From positions 1 to 6,264 of the forward strand of contig JAFDYP010000301.1 in the NCBI GenBank assembly GCA_018267355.1: a stretch of DNA of 6,264 nt, written 5' to 3'. The notes below the pieces were generated by a model that worked only from the letters and a program-made list of their open reading frames with translations, had not been told where the DNA came from and made no database searches. This document shows, one piece after another, positions 1 through 5,579 of this stretch (position 1 is its first letter; every line of letters starts with the position of its first letter). Origin of the DNA: Bacteroidota bacterium. Its GTDB lineage: Bacteria; Bacteroidota; Bacteroidia; Chitinophagales; LD1. A program made the position numbers and the translations under genes.

Positions 1-1401
1 ATGCTTCAGGTCCGGCTCCGCTATATAGTGGCCCACCATCGTGTCATAGATCGGTAGTGATACCTCTATCCCATATTTGTGGAGCACGTGCATATCATAC
101 TTAATATTCTGGCCTATCTTGAGCTTCGTGTTATCTTCCAGTATCGGCTTCAGCTTACTGATGATCGCCATGGCACCAGCCTCATCTGCCGGGCACGGCA
201 CATAGTAGGCCTCTCCATTCTGGAAAGAAAACGACAGTCCCACGATATCGAGTACGAAGTAGTCCAGCCCCGTGGTCTCCGTGTCAAAGCAATACTCCGG
301 CTGCGCCTGTAGCCTCGCCACCAGCTCATCCAGCGTGAGGTCCAGCCCATCGCCTACTTTCAGGTATTTATGCTCAGTGTTTGTGATATTCCTGCCGTGC
401 GTGACTATAGGCAGCATATCTTCTTTCTTATCCGCCCCTGCCGGCTTCGGTGCCTCTACGGCAGCTCCAAAGAGATCCGCCTGACCTCCTGCTGCAGGCA
501 CACCCTTCGTACGCGCTATGTCAGAGTTTGCGCTGTAGGTCTCGCCCAGTATCCGCTTGCCCAGCGTACGAAACTCCAGCTCGGCAAATAGCTCCGTCAG
601 CCTTTCTTTATTCGGCTCATCTATATGCAGCTCTTCGTCCGTCACGTCTATCGGCACATCGAGCTGTATCGTGGCTAGTTTTTTTGAGATCAGGCCCTGC
701 TCAGCATGGGCCTTGATATTCTCGCCCATCTTACCTTTGATCTTATCGGCATTGGCTATGATGTTTTCCATCGAGCCATATTCGGCCATCAGCTTCTTGG
801 CGGTTTTCTCTCCTACGCCCGGTATGCCGGGTATATTATCTACTGAATCGCCCCATAGGCCGAGTATGTCTATCACCTGCTCCGGGCGCTCTACCTCCCA
901 CTGCGCTTTGATCTCCGGCAGCCCCAGTATCTCTACATCACTGCCCTGGCGGCCCGGCTTGTAGATAAAGATATTCTCACCCACCAGCTGCGCGTAGTCC
1001 TTGTCCGGTGTCACCATATAGACCAGGTGGCCCTCAGCAGCCTTGCGTTTTGCTATAGTACCTATGATATCATCCGCCTCGTAGCCCTCCAGCTGTAGTA
1101 TCGGGATATTCATGGCCTTGATGATCTCGCAGATCCACGGCACAGAGTTTTTGATATCCTCAGGTGTATCTGCACGGTTAGCCTTATAGAACTCATGCTC
1201 TATCTCCCTATTCGTCTTGCCCAGGTCAAAGACCACGGCCATGTGCGTCGGCTTTTCTTTATTGATCAGCTCTATGAGCGTACTGGTGAAGCCGCTGATG
1301 GCAGAGACATTCATGCCCTTGCTATTGACCAGCGGCGTGCGGATCAGCGCATAGGCATCCAGCAGAAAGAGTTTATTGTCAGTCCAGTCTTGACTTTTCA
1401 T
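1..1401 (-). CDS. polA: DNA polymerase I, N-terminal 467 residues (cut by window edge)
   Basis: Replicative and repair polymerase for Okazaki-fragment processing and gap filling. The visible part is the 5' nuclease (flap endonuclease) domain, roughly residues 10-290, a linker, and the start of the 3'-5' exonuclease domain from about 345. Seen motifs: LFLLDAYAL (D15), VVFD (56-59), YKANR (72-76), EADD (108-111), TPDKD (131-135), GDSVDN (184-189), and a helix-hairpin-helix IPGIPGVGEKTAKK (190-203). The proofreading domain shows DTET (373-376) and NIKYD (432-436), so the exonuclease looks catalytically intact as far as visible. The polymerase domain lies beyond the left edge. The ATG at 1401 is preceded two codons upstream by an in-frame TGA, which fixes the start. 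Odd points: the segment after Y17-A-L-I is about eight residues shorter than in relatives and lacks the conserved YR, and the linker holds QADLF, a clamp-binding-like motif. The gene is divergent from the carbonic anhydrase operon. Confidence 0.96.
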   Translation of the reverse strand, partial: MKSQDWTDNKLFLLDAYALIRTPLVNSKGMNVSAISGFTSTLIELINKEKPTHMAVVFDLGKTNREIEHEFYKANRADTPEDIKNSVPWICEIIKAMNIPILQLEGYEADDIIGTIAKRKAAEGHLVYMVTPDKDYAQLVGENIFIYKPGRQGSDVEILGLPEIKAQWEVERPEQVIDILGLWGDSVDNIPGIPGVGEKTAKKLMAEYGSMENIIANADKIKGKMGENIKAHAEQGLISKKLATIQLDVPIDVTDEELHIDEPNKERLTELFAELEFRTLGKRILGETYSANSDIARTKGVPAAGGQADLFGAAVEAPKPAGADKKEDMLPIVTHGRNITNTEHKYLKVGDGLDLTLDELVARLQAQPEYCFDTETTGLDYFVLDIVGLSFSFQNGEAYYVPCPADEAGAMAIISKLKPILEDNTKLKIGQNIKYDMHVLHKYGIEVSLPIYDTMVGHYIAEPDLKH

Positions 1402-1420
1402 ACATCACATGATAAGGTGA

Positions 1421-1454
1421 CGAATATAGGGAATGCCCTGCGGGTAAAGAACAA
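1421..1454 (-). promoter_or_regulatory. Candidate Bacteroidota-type promoter for polA
   Basis: Read on the minus strand, TTG (1452-1454) is followed after 23 bases by TATATTCG (1421-1428). The second box matches the Bacteroidota -7 consensus TAnnTTTG at five of six fixed positions. The spacing is at the long end of what is usual. Transcription would start about 14 nt before the polA ATG. This is pattern matching only. Confidence 0.3.
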
Positions 1455-1495
1455 GCGTGAATAAGTCCCGAACCTGCTCATATCCACACAAATAC

Positions 1496-1503
1496 TATCT
1501 TAG
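1496..1503 (+). promoter_or_regulatory. Candidate -7 box for the carbonic anhydrase/glycosyltransferase operon
   Basis: TATCTTAG matches TAnnTTTG except for one base and lies five bases before the ATG at 1509. A start point at the usual distance would make the transcript leaderless or nearly so. No clear TTG -33 element is seen around 1473-1477 (CTG instead), so support is modest. The whole divergent spacer 1402-1508 shows no terminator or gene. Confidence 0.3.
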
Positions 1504-1508
1504 CACCC

Positions 1509-2018
1509 ATGGGCAAATTCACTGACAAGCTGGCCTCCATGGTCAAAAAGGGCAAAGATGTTTTCATAGCCCCCAATGCCACCCTGCTAGGAGATATCAC
1601 GCTCGGCGACAACTGCTCCGTCTGGTATGGCGCTATCATCCGTGCTGATATGGAGAAGATCGTGATAGGCGATCGCACCAATATACAGGATGGTGTCATC
1701 TTCCACACCGATCCGGGCGTGACAGTGACTGTGGGCCAGGAGAATATCATAGGCCACGGAGCTGTGATACACGGCTGCACCATAGGCGATAATAACCTGA
1801 TAGGCATCCGCGCCGTAATACTCAATAATGCCAAGATCGGCAACTGCTGCATCATAGGTGCCAATGCGCTCGTGACAGAAGGCATGGAAGTGCCTGATTA
1901 CTCTATGGTGCTCGGCTCTCCGGGCAAGATAGTAAAAACGCTCCCTGCGGAGATTATCGAAAGGATGAAACTCGGTGCCGCATTCTACGTGCATGAGGCA
2001 GGTCAATACATGGAATAA
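1509..2018 (+). CDS. Gamma-class carbonic anhydrase family protein (left-handed beta-helix)
   Basis: 169 residues, the usual size of the short CamH/YrdA-type gamma carbonic anhydrase family. Hexapeptide repeats run from about residue 18 to 138 (for example FIAPNATLLGDITLGDNC, TIGDNNLIG, KIGNCCIIGANA), which form a left-handed beta-helix trimer. The three expected zinc-binding histidines are present: H66 in IFHTD, and H83 and H88 in GHGAVIHGC. The family-conserved R46/D48 (IIRAD) and N58/Q60/D61 (NIQDG) are also present, so metal binding is likely. The acidic loop of archaeal Cam is absent, as is normal in this subgroup, and many such members show no measured CO2 hydratase activity. The sequence LIGIRAVIL replaces the more common LIGMGA/GIGA, putting Arg where small residues are usual. 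No signal peptide is seen. It is likely co-transcribed with the glycosyltransferase 6 bp downstream. Confidence 0.9.
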   Translation: MGKFTDKLASMVKKGKDVFIAPNATLLGDITLGDNCSVWYGAIIRADMEKIVIGDRTNIQDGVIFHTDPGVTVTVGQENIIGHGAVIHGCTIGDNNLIGIRAVILNNAKIGNCCIIGANALVTEGMEVPDYSMVLGSPGKIVKTLPAEIIERMKLGAAFYVHEAGQYME

Positions 2019-2024
2019 GCTACA

Positions 2025-3026
2025 GTGAAAATACTCGTCATACGCTTCTCATCTATCGGTGATATCGTGCTCACCACACCAGTAGTCCGCTGCCTGAAAC
2101 AGCAGACCGGCGCAGAGGTGCATTTCCTCACCAAGCGCAGCTACGAAAAGCTGGTAGCCAGCAATCCATACATAGACAAGGTGCAGCTATACGGTGAGAG
2201 TCTGGAGCGCTGTATAGGCCGACTCAAAAAGGAGAACTACGACCTGATCATAGACCTGCACCACAATCTCCGCAGCTTTATCATCAAGCGTTGTCTGGGT
2301 GTAAGATCTCACTCATTCGACAAGCTCAACATAGAGAAGTTCCTGTTGACGACGTTCAAGATCAACCGCCTGCCGGACGAGCACATAGTAGACCGCTATC
2401 TCGATACCTGCCGCCCGCTGGGCGTGGTCAATGATGGCGCAGGGCTGGACTATTTTATCCCAGAGAAGGATGTAGTAGACATAAACACACTGCCCGCAGA
2501 TTTTCACAATGGCTATATAGCCTGGGTAGTGGGTGCCAAGCAGGCTACGAAGCAGTTTCCCAATGAAAAGATCATAGAGGTCATAGACAAAGTGCGGAAG
2601 CCGGTGGTCCTGTTGGGTGGCAAGGAAGACCGCGCCTATGCTAAATTTGTGATGAATGGCCTGATAGCCGGGCGCATACCGGCATACAATGCCTGCGGCG
2701 AGTTTACGCTCAATCAGTCAGCCTCTGTAGTACAGCAGTCACAGCTCGTAGCGACCAATGATACTGGCCTGATGCATATAGCCGCTGCACTGAAAAAGAA
2801 GATCATCTCCCTCTGGGGCAATACCGTACCTGAGTTTGGCATGTACCCCTACTATGGCCACGCGCTGATAGACAATAAGATCATGCAGGTCAGAGGCCTG
2901 AGCTGCCGCCCCTGCTCCAAGATAGGCTATGACGAGTGCCCTAAAGGCCACTTCAAGTGCATGCGAAACATCTCAGACAAAGAGGTAGCAGCAGCTATTA
3001 ATACACTATATCAGCCTGAAGTTTAG
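2025..3026 (+). CDS. Glycosyltransferase family 9 (heptosyltransferase-like) protein
   Basis: 333 residues, matching ADP-heptose:LPS heptosyltransferases (GT9, GT-B fold), which add sugars to the LPS inner core on the cytoplasmic face. The N-terminal domain begins KILVIRFSSIGDIVLTTPVV, with D13 at the position of the catalytic Asp of WaaC-type enzymes. The C-terminal domain carries the donor-binding motif TNDTGLMHIAAAL (244-256, D246 and H251). The C-terminus has four cysteines in the pattern CxxC-x7-C-x6-C (C294, C297, C305, C312), which I know from other Bacteroidota GT9 proteins. The start is GTG at 2025; the next Met, M210, is far too late, and homologues begin with this same KIL(V)IRFSS motif. 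The gene lies 6 bp after the carbonic anhydrase stop with no Shine-Dalgarno. The donor sugar cannot be told from sequence, so I give no waa symbol. Its stop overlaps that of the convergent neighbour. Confidence 0.9.
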   Translation: MKILVIRFSSIGDIVLTTPVVRCLKQQTGAEVHFLTKRSYEKLVASNPYIDKVQLYGESLERCIGRLKKENYDLIIDLHHNLRSFIIKRCLGVRSHSFDKLNIEKFLLTTFKINRLPDEHIVDRYLDTCRPLGVVNDGAGLDYFIPEKDVVDINTLPADFHNGYIAWVVGAKQATKQFPNEKIIEVIDKVRKPVVLLGGKEDRAYAKFVMNGLIAGRIPAYNACGEFTLNQSASVVQQSQLVATNDTGLMHIAAALKKKIISLWGNTVPEFGMYPYYGHALIDNKIMQVRGLSCRPCSKIGYDECPKGHFKCMRNISDKEVAAAINTLYQPEV

Positions 3027-3598
3027 TTAGGATCATATTCCGGGCCGAGTGCCTTGATGGCCAGCTCCAGTATCCATTCTTTGTGCGGATCGTATTCTTC
3101 TTTGAGGTCATAGCTATAGTGGCGCGCCACTATCTGCCAGGTGAAAGCAGAGAAGCCTCCTTTCACATCTTTGATGATCTTGTAGCAGTTATTGCCGGTT
3201 TCCCGGTTGATGAGTTTGACCATCACCTTGCCCTGGCTGATGGTCAGGTCTTTCAGCTCCTTCTCAAACTTCGATTTCATATCCTTCTCCAGGTCTTTGC
3301 GGAAGTGGCGGTAGTCCCTCCTGCTATCATTGGCTTTTTCGTCCTGCAGCTGTGCATAGAGCTTTTTCGAAGCGCGCACATATGGCAGCACCGCACGGAT
3401 GCGCGAGAGGTCTTTGTAGTACTCCATCTGATCGTCCTTATTTTTAAAGGTGATGTAGTTGACCTGATGCAGCTGGACCGTCGTGTCTTTCATAGCTGCC
3501 GGCACCATGCCATTGATCATTTTGGTAGTATCTATCTGACCCGCCACTGCCGTACAGGCAGCGACAGCAAACACACAGAATGCGACAAAGCGTTTCAT
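3023..3598 (-). CDS. Exported DUF4294 family protein
   Basis: 191 residues from the ATG at 3598. An in-frame ATG at 3643 would add 15 residues, but it sits inside the promoter candidate's -33 box and would bury the signal sequence. MKRFVAFCVFAVAAC is a basic then hydrophobic export signal. Cleavage is ambiguous: V12-A13-A14-C15 fits a lipobox, while AVA19-G20 fits signal peptidase I. The mature part has a charged helical region (about 55-118, rich in Lys, Asp and Glu) and then the core of DUF4294: GKVMVKLINRETG (123-135), CYKIIKDVKGGFSAFTWQ (138-155), and EYDP (168-171). The family is of unknown function and found mainly in Bacteroidota; no catalytic residues can be named. It ends tail-to-tail with the glycosyltransferase, sharing four bases, and follows merR on the same strand after 92 bp with its own promoter candidate. 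Confidence 0.85.
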   Translation of the reverse strand: MKRFVAFCVFAVAACTAVAGQIDTTKMINGMVPAAMKDTTVQLHQVNYITFKNKDDQMEYYKDLSRIRAVLPYVRASKKLYAQLQDEKANDSRRDYRHFRKDLEKDMKSKFEKELKDLTISQGKVMVKLINRETGNNCYKIIKDVKGGFSAFTWQIVARHYSYDLKEEYDPHKEWILELAIKALGPEYDPN

Positions 3599-3613
3599 AC
3601 AGAAATAGTTGTA

Positions 3614-3644
3614 TAAAGATACGCTATTCCAACGGTGTGCCAAA
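3614..3644 (-). promoter_or_regulatory. Promoter candidate for the DUF4294 gene
   Basis: On the minus strand, TTTG (3641-3644) is followed after exactly 19 bases by TATCTTTA (3614-3621). This is close to the Bacteroidota consensus TTTG-N19-TAnnTTTG, with only the last base differing. The expected start point lies about ten bases before the ATG at 3598, which supports that start over the one at 3643. It also suggests that the gene is transcribed separately from merR. Confidence 0.5.
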
Positions 3645-3690
3645 GACTTTAGTATGAGGGGGAAAGGCCTTGTTAAACAAACTTAACGCC

Positions 3691-4026
3691 TCAGAGCTGG
3701 CCCTTCAGCTCCTCAAGAAAGCCGCGCAACTTCTTCAGGGACTCGATGAGTTTCATCTTCTTCATCGCATCGTCAGTACCGCCCTTGAGTTTGGCCTTGG
3801 CACCTTCTATAGTGAAGCCCTTCTCCTTGACCAGGTGATGTATCAGGCGGATGGTCTCTATATCTTCTTTGGTGAAAAGGCGATTGCCCTTGCGATCCTT
3901 CTTTGGCCGCAGCTCACCAAACTCCGTCTCCCAATAGCGTATCTGAGAGGCATTCAGCCCCAGCATCTCACTGACCTCACCGATGGTGTAGTAGAGTTTT
4001 TCTATTTCTTTCTCCTTGTACGGCAC
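3691..4026 (-). CDS. MerR-family transcriptional regulator (short, one-domain type)
   Basis: 111 residues. The N-terminal winged helix-turn-helix is clear: LYYTIGEVSEMLGLNASQIRYWE (11-33) is the DNA-recognition part, and the wing is KKDRKGNRLFTKEDIE (42-57). A dimerization helix follows (about 75-110, ending LEELKGQL). There is no effector domain and no metal-binding cysteine, so the ligand is unknown; this small form is widespread in Bacteroidota. The start is GTG at 4026. No other ATG/GTG/TTG lies in frame within the 34 bases upstream, and relatives begin at this same MPYK. The GTG stands only four bases from the left arm of the inverted-repeat cassette, so the native upstream region has probably been replaced. 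The gene probably once followed the M23 peptidase directly. The last codons contain a six-base inverted repeat (3694-3711) but no U-run terminator. Confidence 0.88.
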   Translation of the reverse strand: MPYKEKEIEKLYYTIGEVSEMLGLNASQIRYWETEFGELRPKKDRKGNRLFTKEDIETIRLIHHLVKEKGFTIEGAKAKLKGGTDDAMKKMKLIESLKKLRGFLEELKGQL

Positions 4027-4030
4027 GTGA

Positions 4031-4060
4031 GATTTCGGATTTCGGATGTTTGATTTCGGC
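4031..4060 (+). repeat. Left arm: four tandem heptamers of GATTTCG type plus GC
   Basis: Units start at 4031, 4038, 4045 and 4052. Three are exactly GATTTCG and the third is degenerate (GATGTTT); the arm closes with GC. It is inverted relative to the arm at 4495-4524. It ends three bases before the stop codon of the four-helix-bundle gene and starts four bases from the merR GTG. Confidence 0.8.
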
Positions 4061-4063
4061 AGT

Positions 4064-4428
4064 TTAGCCTTTCTTAACCTTCAGTTTTGCCCTGCTTGAT
4101 TTGATAGTTGATACAAATATACTAGTTAGTTCGTCAGCTTCTTTCCAAAAAGCTTTCAGTTTAGGATTCTCATATCCGGCTTCAGTCAATATCTCGATCC
4201 AGAACGTACATTCATCCGCTTCTTCCTCGCAGATGCCAAGTTTGGCTATAAACTCTGCTGTAGACCTCGCTCTGCATGCAGCACGGTAGTTAGCCCCTAC
4301 CGAGGTTGCAGCACGTAGCAACTGTTTTCCGATAGTATACTTGATATCATCGGCCGCCATATTTTTGTAATACACACAGCAGCGATAGAGAACTTCTTAG
4401 TCCGGTTCTTCATCTGGTCCTTAGTCAT
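4064..4428 (-). pseudogene. Four-helix-bundle (S23 / 23S rRNA intervening-sequence protein) gene, one-base frameshift
   Basis: The main frame (4375-4064) encodes TIGKQLLRAATSVGANYRAA, then CRARSTAEFIAKLGICEEEADE, the signature of the four-helix-bundle S23/IVP family, whose members form ring-like pentamers and are thought to bind nucleic acid. Alone it would start at a GTG (4375) and lack helix 1. The missing N-terminus is present one frame off: from the ATG at 4428 it reads MTKDQMKNRTKKFSIAAV, a typical start for the family. The two frames join at the A5 run (T5 on plus, 4362-4366). Adding one A yields a continuous 121-residue protein with the usual spacing between F13 and the GKQLLR helix. 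Either the gene is inactivated or the base was lost in sequencing. Codon use (AGA/AGG, ACT, CTA, TTG) and base composition look more AT-leaning than in the neighbours. Confidence 0.82.
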
Positions 4429-4494
4429 GGTTGCAATTTTATTTATGGCAACATAGCAAAAGCAAGACAAAAGGAATAATCAAAATCCAACCTT

Positions 4495-4524
4495 GCCGAA
4501 ATCCGAAATCGCAAATCTGAAATC
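4495..4524 (-). repeat. Right arm: four tandem heptamers of GATTTCG type plus GC, inverted
   Basis: Read on the minus strand from 4524, the units are GATTTCA, GATTTGC, GATTTCG and GATTTCG, followed by GC. It is 24/30 identical to the left arm in inverted orientation. Its first two bases are the last two of the M23 stop codon TGA. The degenerate units are different ones from those in the left arm. The stretch 4429-4494 between this arm and the ATG of the four-helix-bundle gene is AT-rich and holds no other gene; no convincing promoter was recognised there. Confidence 0.8.
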
Positions 4525-5494
4525 AATCCAGCGTCTGTCCGGCATTCTGAGACCTATCCACTATCTTGGCAAACATCGCATCCGTCACATCATTGTAGAA
4601 AAAGTAGATCGGGTTGATAGCGGCATTTGACTTCAGCACCTCGTAGTGCACGTGCGGGCCGGTAGACTTACCTGTACTTCCCACATAGCCTATTACCTCA
4701 CCGCGTTTTACCTTCTGGCCTACACGCGCCTTGGTGCGGCTCATGTGCGCATAGCGCGTCTTGTAGCCGTAGCCGTGGTTGATCACCACTTCATTGCCAT
4801 AGCCGCCGTAGTCAAAGCCCACCATCTCTACCACGCCATCACCGGTAGCAAAGATCTCCGTACCGATAGATGCCGTGAAGTCCAGGCCTGAGTGAAATTT
4901 TGTGACCTTATAGACCGGGTCCACCCGATAGCCAAAACCCGATGCGATGCGCTCCAGGTCACGGTTCTTGACCGGCTGTATAGACGGGATGGAGGCCAGC
5001 ATCTGCTCCTTACCCTTGATCAGGGTAGCTATCTCGTCATAGCTTTTGGACTGGATGGCCATCTGGTGGCGCAGCTTGTCTACCTTTTTGGAGACATCCA
5101 CCATCATTTCACCGTTGTCATAGCGCTCCAGCTTCTTGTATTTATTCACGCCGCCGGCACCGCCTTCCCATACTGACTCCGGTATCGGGTCACTCTCAAA
5201 GAGCACCCGGTAGATATTGCCATCACGGTACTGCAGGCCTTCAAGGACGGCATTGAGGCGGTTGGTTTCTTTATCCAGTATCTCATACTGCTCCTTCATA
5301 CCATTCAGCTCGGTACGCAGTATCTTCTCCTTTGGTGAGTCAAAGAAATTATAAACGATGGTCGATATGAGCAGCGAAAAAACGAGGGAGGCACAGATGA
5401 ACATAAACACGTTCAGCAGCCTCTTGCCCCAGCCTACTACGGCCTTCTCGTACTTGAGCGTTTGCGCGTTGAATATGTATTTTTCATTCTTCAT
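4523..5494 (-). CDS. Membrane-anchored M23 family metallopeptidase (LytM-type)
   Basis: 323 residues. A short cytoplasmic N-terminus is followed by one membrane segment (about 27-49, LNVFMFICASLVFSLLISTIVY), giving a type II protein with a periplasmic body. A coiled-coil-like region runs about 54-88 and again about 133-168. The M23 (lysostaphin/LytM) domain covers about 185-298. All zinc and catalytic residues are present: H201 and D205 in HSGLD, H250 in YAHM, and H281/H283 in GPHVHYE. It therefore looks like an active Zn endopeptidase that cleaves peptidoglycan cross-links, not a degenerate activator. The NIYRVLFESDPIP segment (93-105) is typical of Bacteroidota relatives. The ATG at 5494 opens with MKNEKYIFNAQTLKYEK, a conserved-looking start. 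It is divergent from alaS; merR would be its direct downstream neighbour without the cassette. Confidence 0.93.
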   Translation of the reverse strand: MKNEKYIFNAQTLKYEKAVVGWGKRLLNVFMFICASLVFSLLISTIVYNFFDSPKEKILRTELNGMKEQYEILDKETNRLNAVLEGLQYRDGNIYRVLFESDPIPESVWEGGAGGVNKYKKLERYDNGEMMVDVSKKVDKLRHQMAIQSKSYDEIATLIKGKEQMLASIPSIQPVKNRDLERIASGFGYRVDPVYKVTKFHSGLDFTASIGTEIFATGDGVVEMVGFDYGGYGNEVVINHGYGYKTRYAHMSRTKARVGQKVKRGEVIGYVGSTGKSTGPHVHYEVLKSNAAINPIYFFYNDVTDAMFAKIVDRSQNAGQTLD

Positions 5495-5549
5495 GATAAA
5501 GAACCTTTAATGAGAGAAATGAAACACAGGTTCCCGCAGGCAAAAGGCC

Positions 5550-5579
5550 TTTAAATCGTCCTCTTTTCTGCTATTTTTA
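5550..5579 (+). promoter_or_regulatory. Weak promoter candidate for alaS
   Basis: TTTA (5550-5553), 18 bases, then TATTTTTA (5572-5579). The second box differs from TAnnTTTG only at the last base; the first is imperfect. If used, the transcript would begin within the GC-rich hairpin and have a leader of about 55 nt. Confidence 0.22.

Larger units (their letters stand above)
4031..4524. mobile_element. Four-helix-bundle (S23/IVP-type) gene cassette bounded by inverted repeats
   Basis: Two 30-bp arms (4031-4060 and 4495-4524) are inverted copies of each other, 24/30 identical, and enclose a single gene on the minus strand. The cassette starts four bases before the merR start codon and ends inside the M23 stop codon, so it fills the gap between two co-oriented genes. 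The architecture resembles the intervening sequences of bacterial 23S rRNA genes, where complementary ends form a stem and the loop may encode an IVP/S23 protein. No transposase, no target-site duplication and no rRNA sequence is seen. Calling it a mobile element is inference; a repeat-associated gene of another kind is possible. Confidence 0.5.

Noticed and set aside
557..964. 135-codon open frame on the plus strand
   Set aside because: Antisense to the polA 5' nuclease domain, with a Ser/Pro-rich low-information product.
1478..2006. Two minus-strand open frames (135 and 139 codons) opposite the carbonic anhydrase gene
   Set aside because: The plus-strand hexapeptide repeats and zinc histidines explain the region; the antisense products lack any domain.
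3083..3616. 177-codon open frame on the plus strand opposite the DUF4294 gene
   Set aside because: Shadow of the minus-strand gene, which has a signal peptide, promoter candidate and the DUF4294 core; the plus-strand product looks like nothing known.
3664..3680. Palindromes AAGGCCTT and TTGTT-A-AACAA between merR and the DUF4294 gene, considered as a terminator or MerR operator
   Set aside because: Short, AT-rich and without a T-run; MerR operators usually lie within a promoter spacer, which this does not.
3694..3711. GAGCTG/CAGCTC inverted repeat considered as a merR terminator
   Set aside because: It lies in the coding end of merR, its bases are explained by the conserved ELKGQL residues, and no U-run follows.
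4031..4060. Tandem heptamers considered as a CRISPR array or plasmid origin iterons
   Set aside because: Units are 7 bp with no spacers, and no cas or rep gene is present.
4362..4366. Programmed ribosomal frameshift in the four-helix-bundle gene
   Set aside because: No downstream pseudoknot or upstream stimulator was recognised, and family members are normally single-frame; decay or a homopolymer error is simpler.
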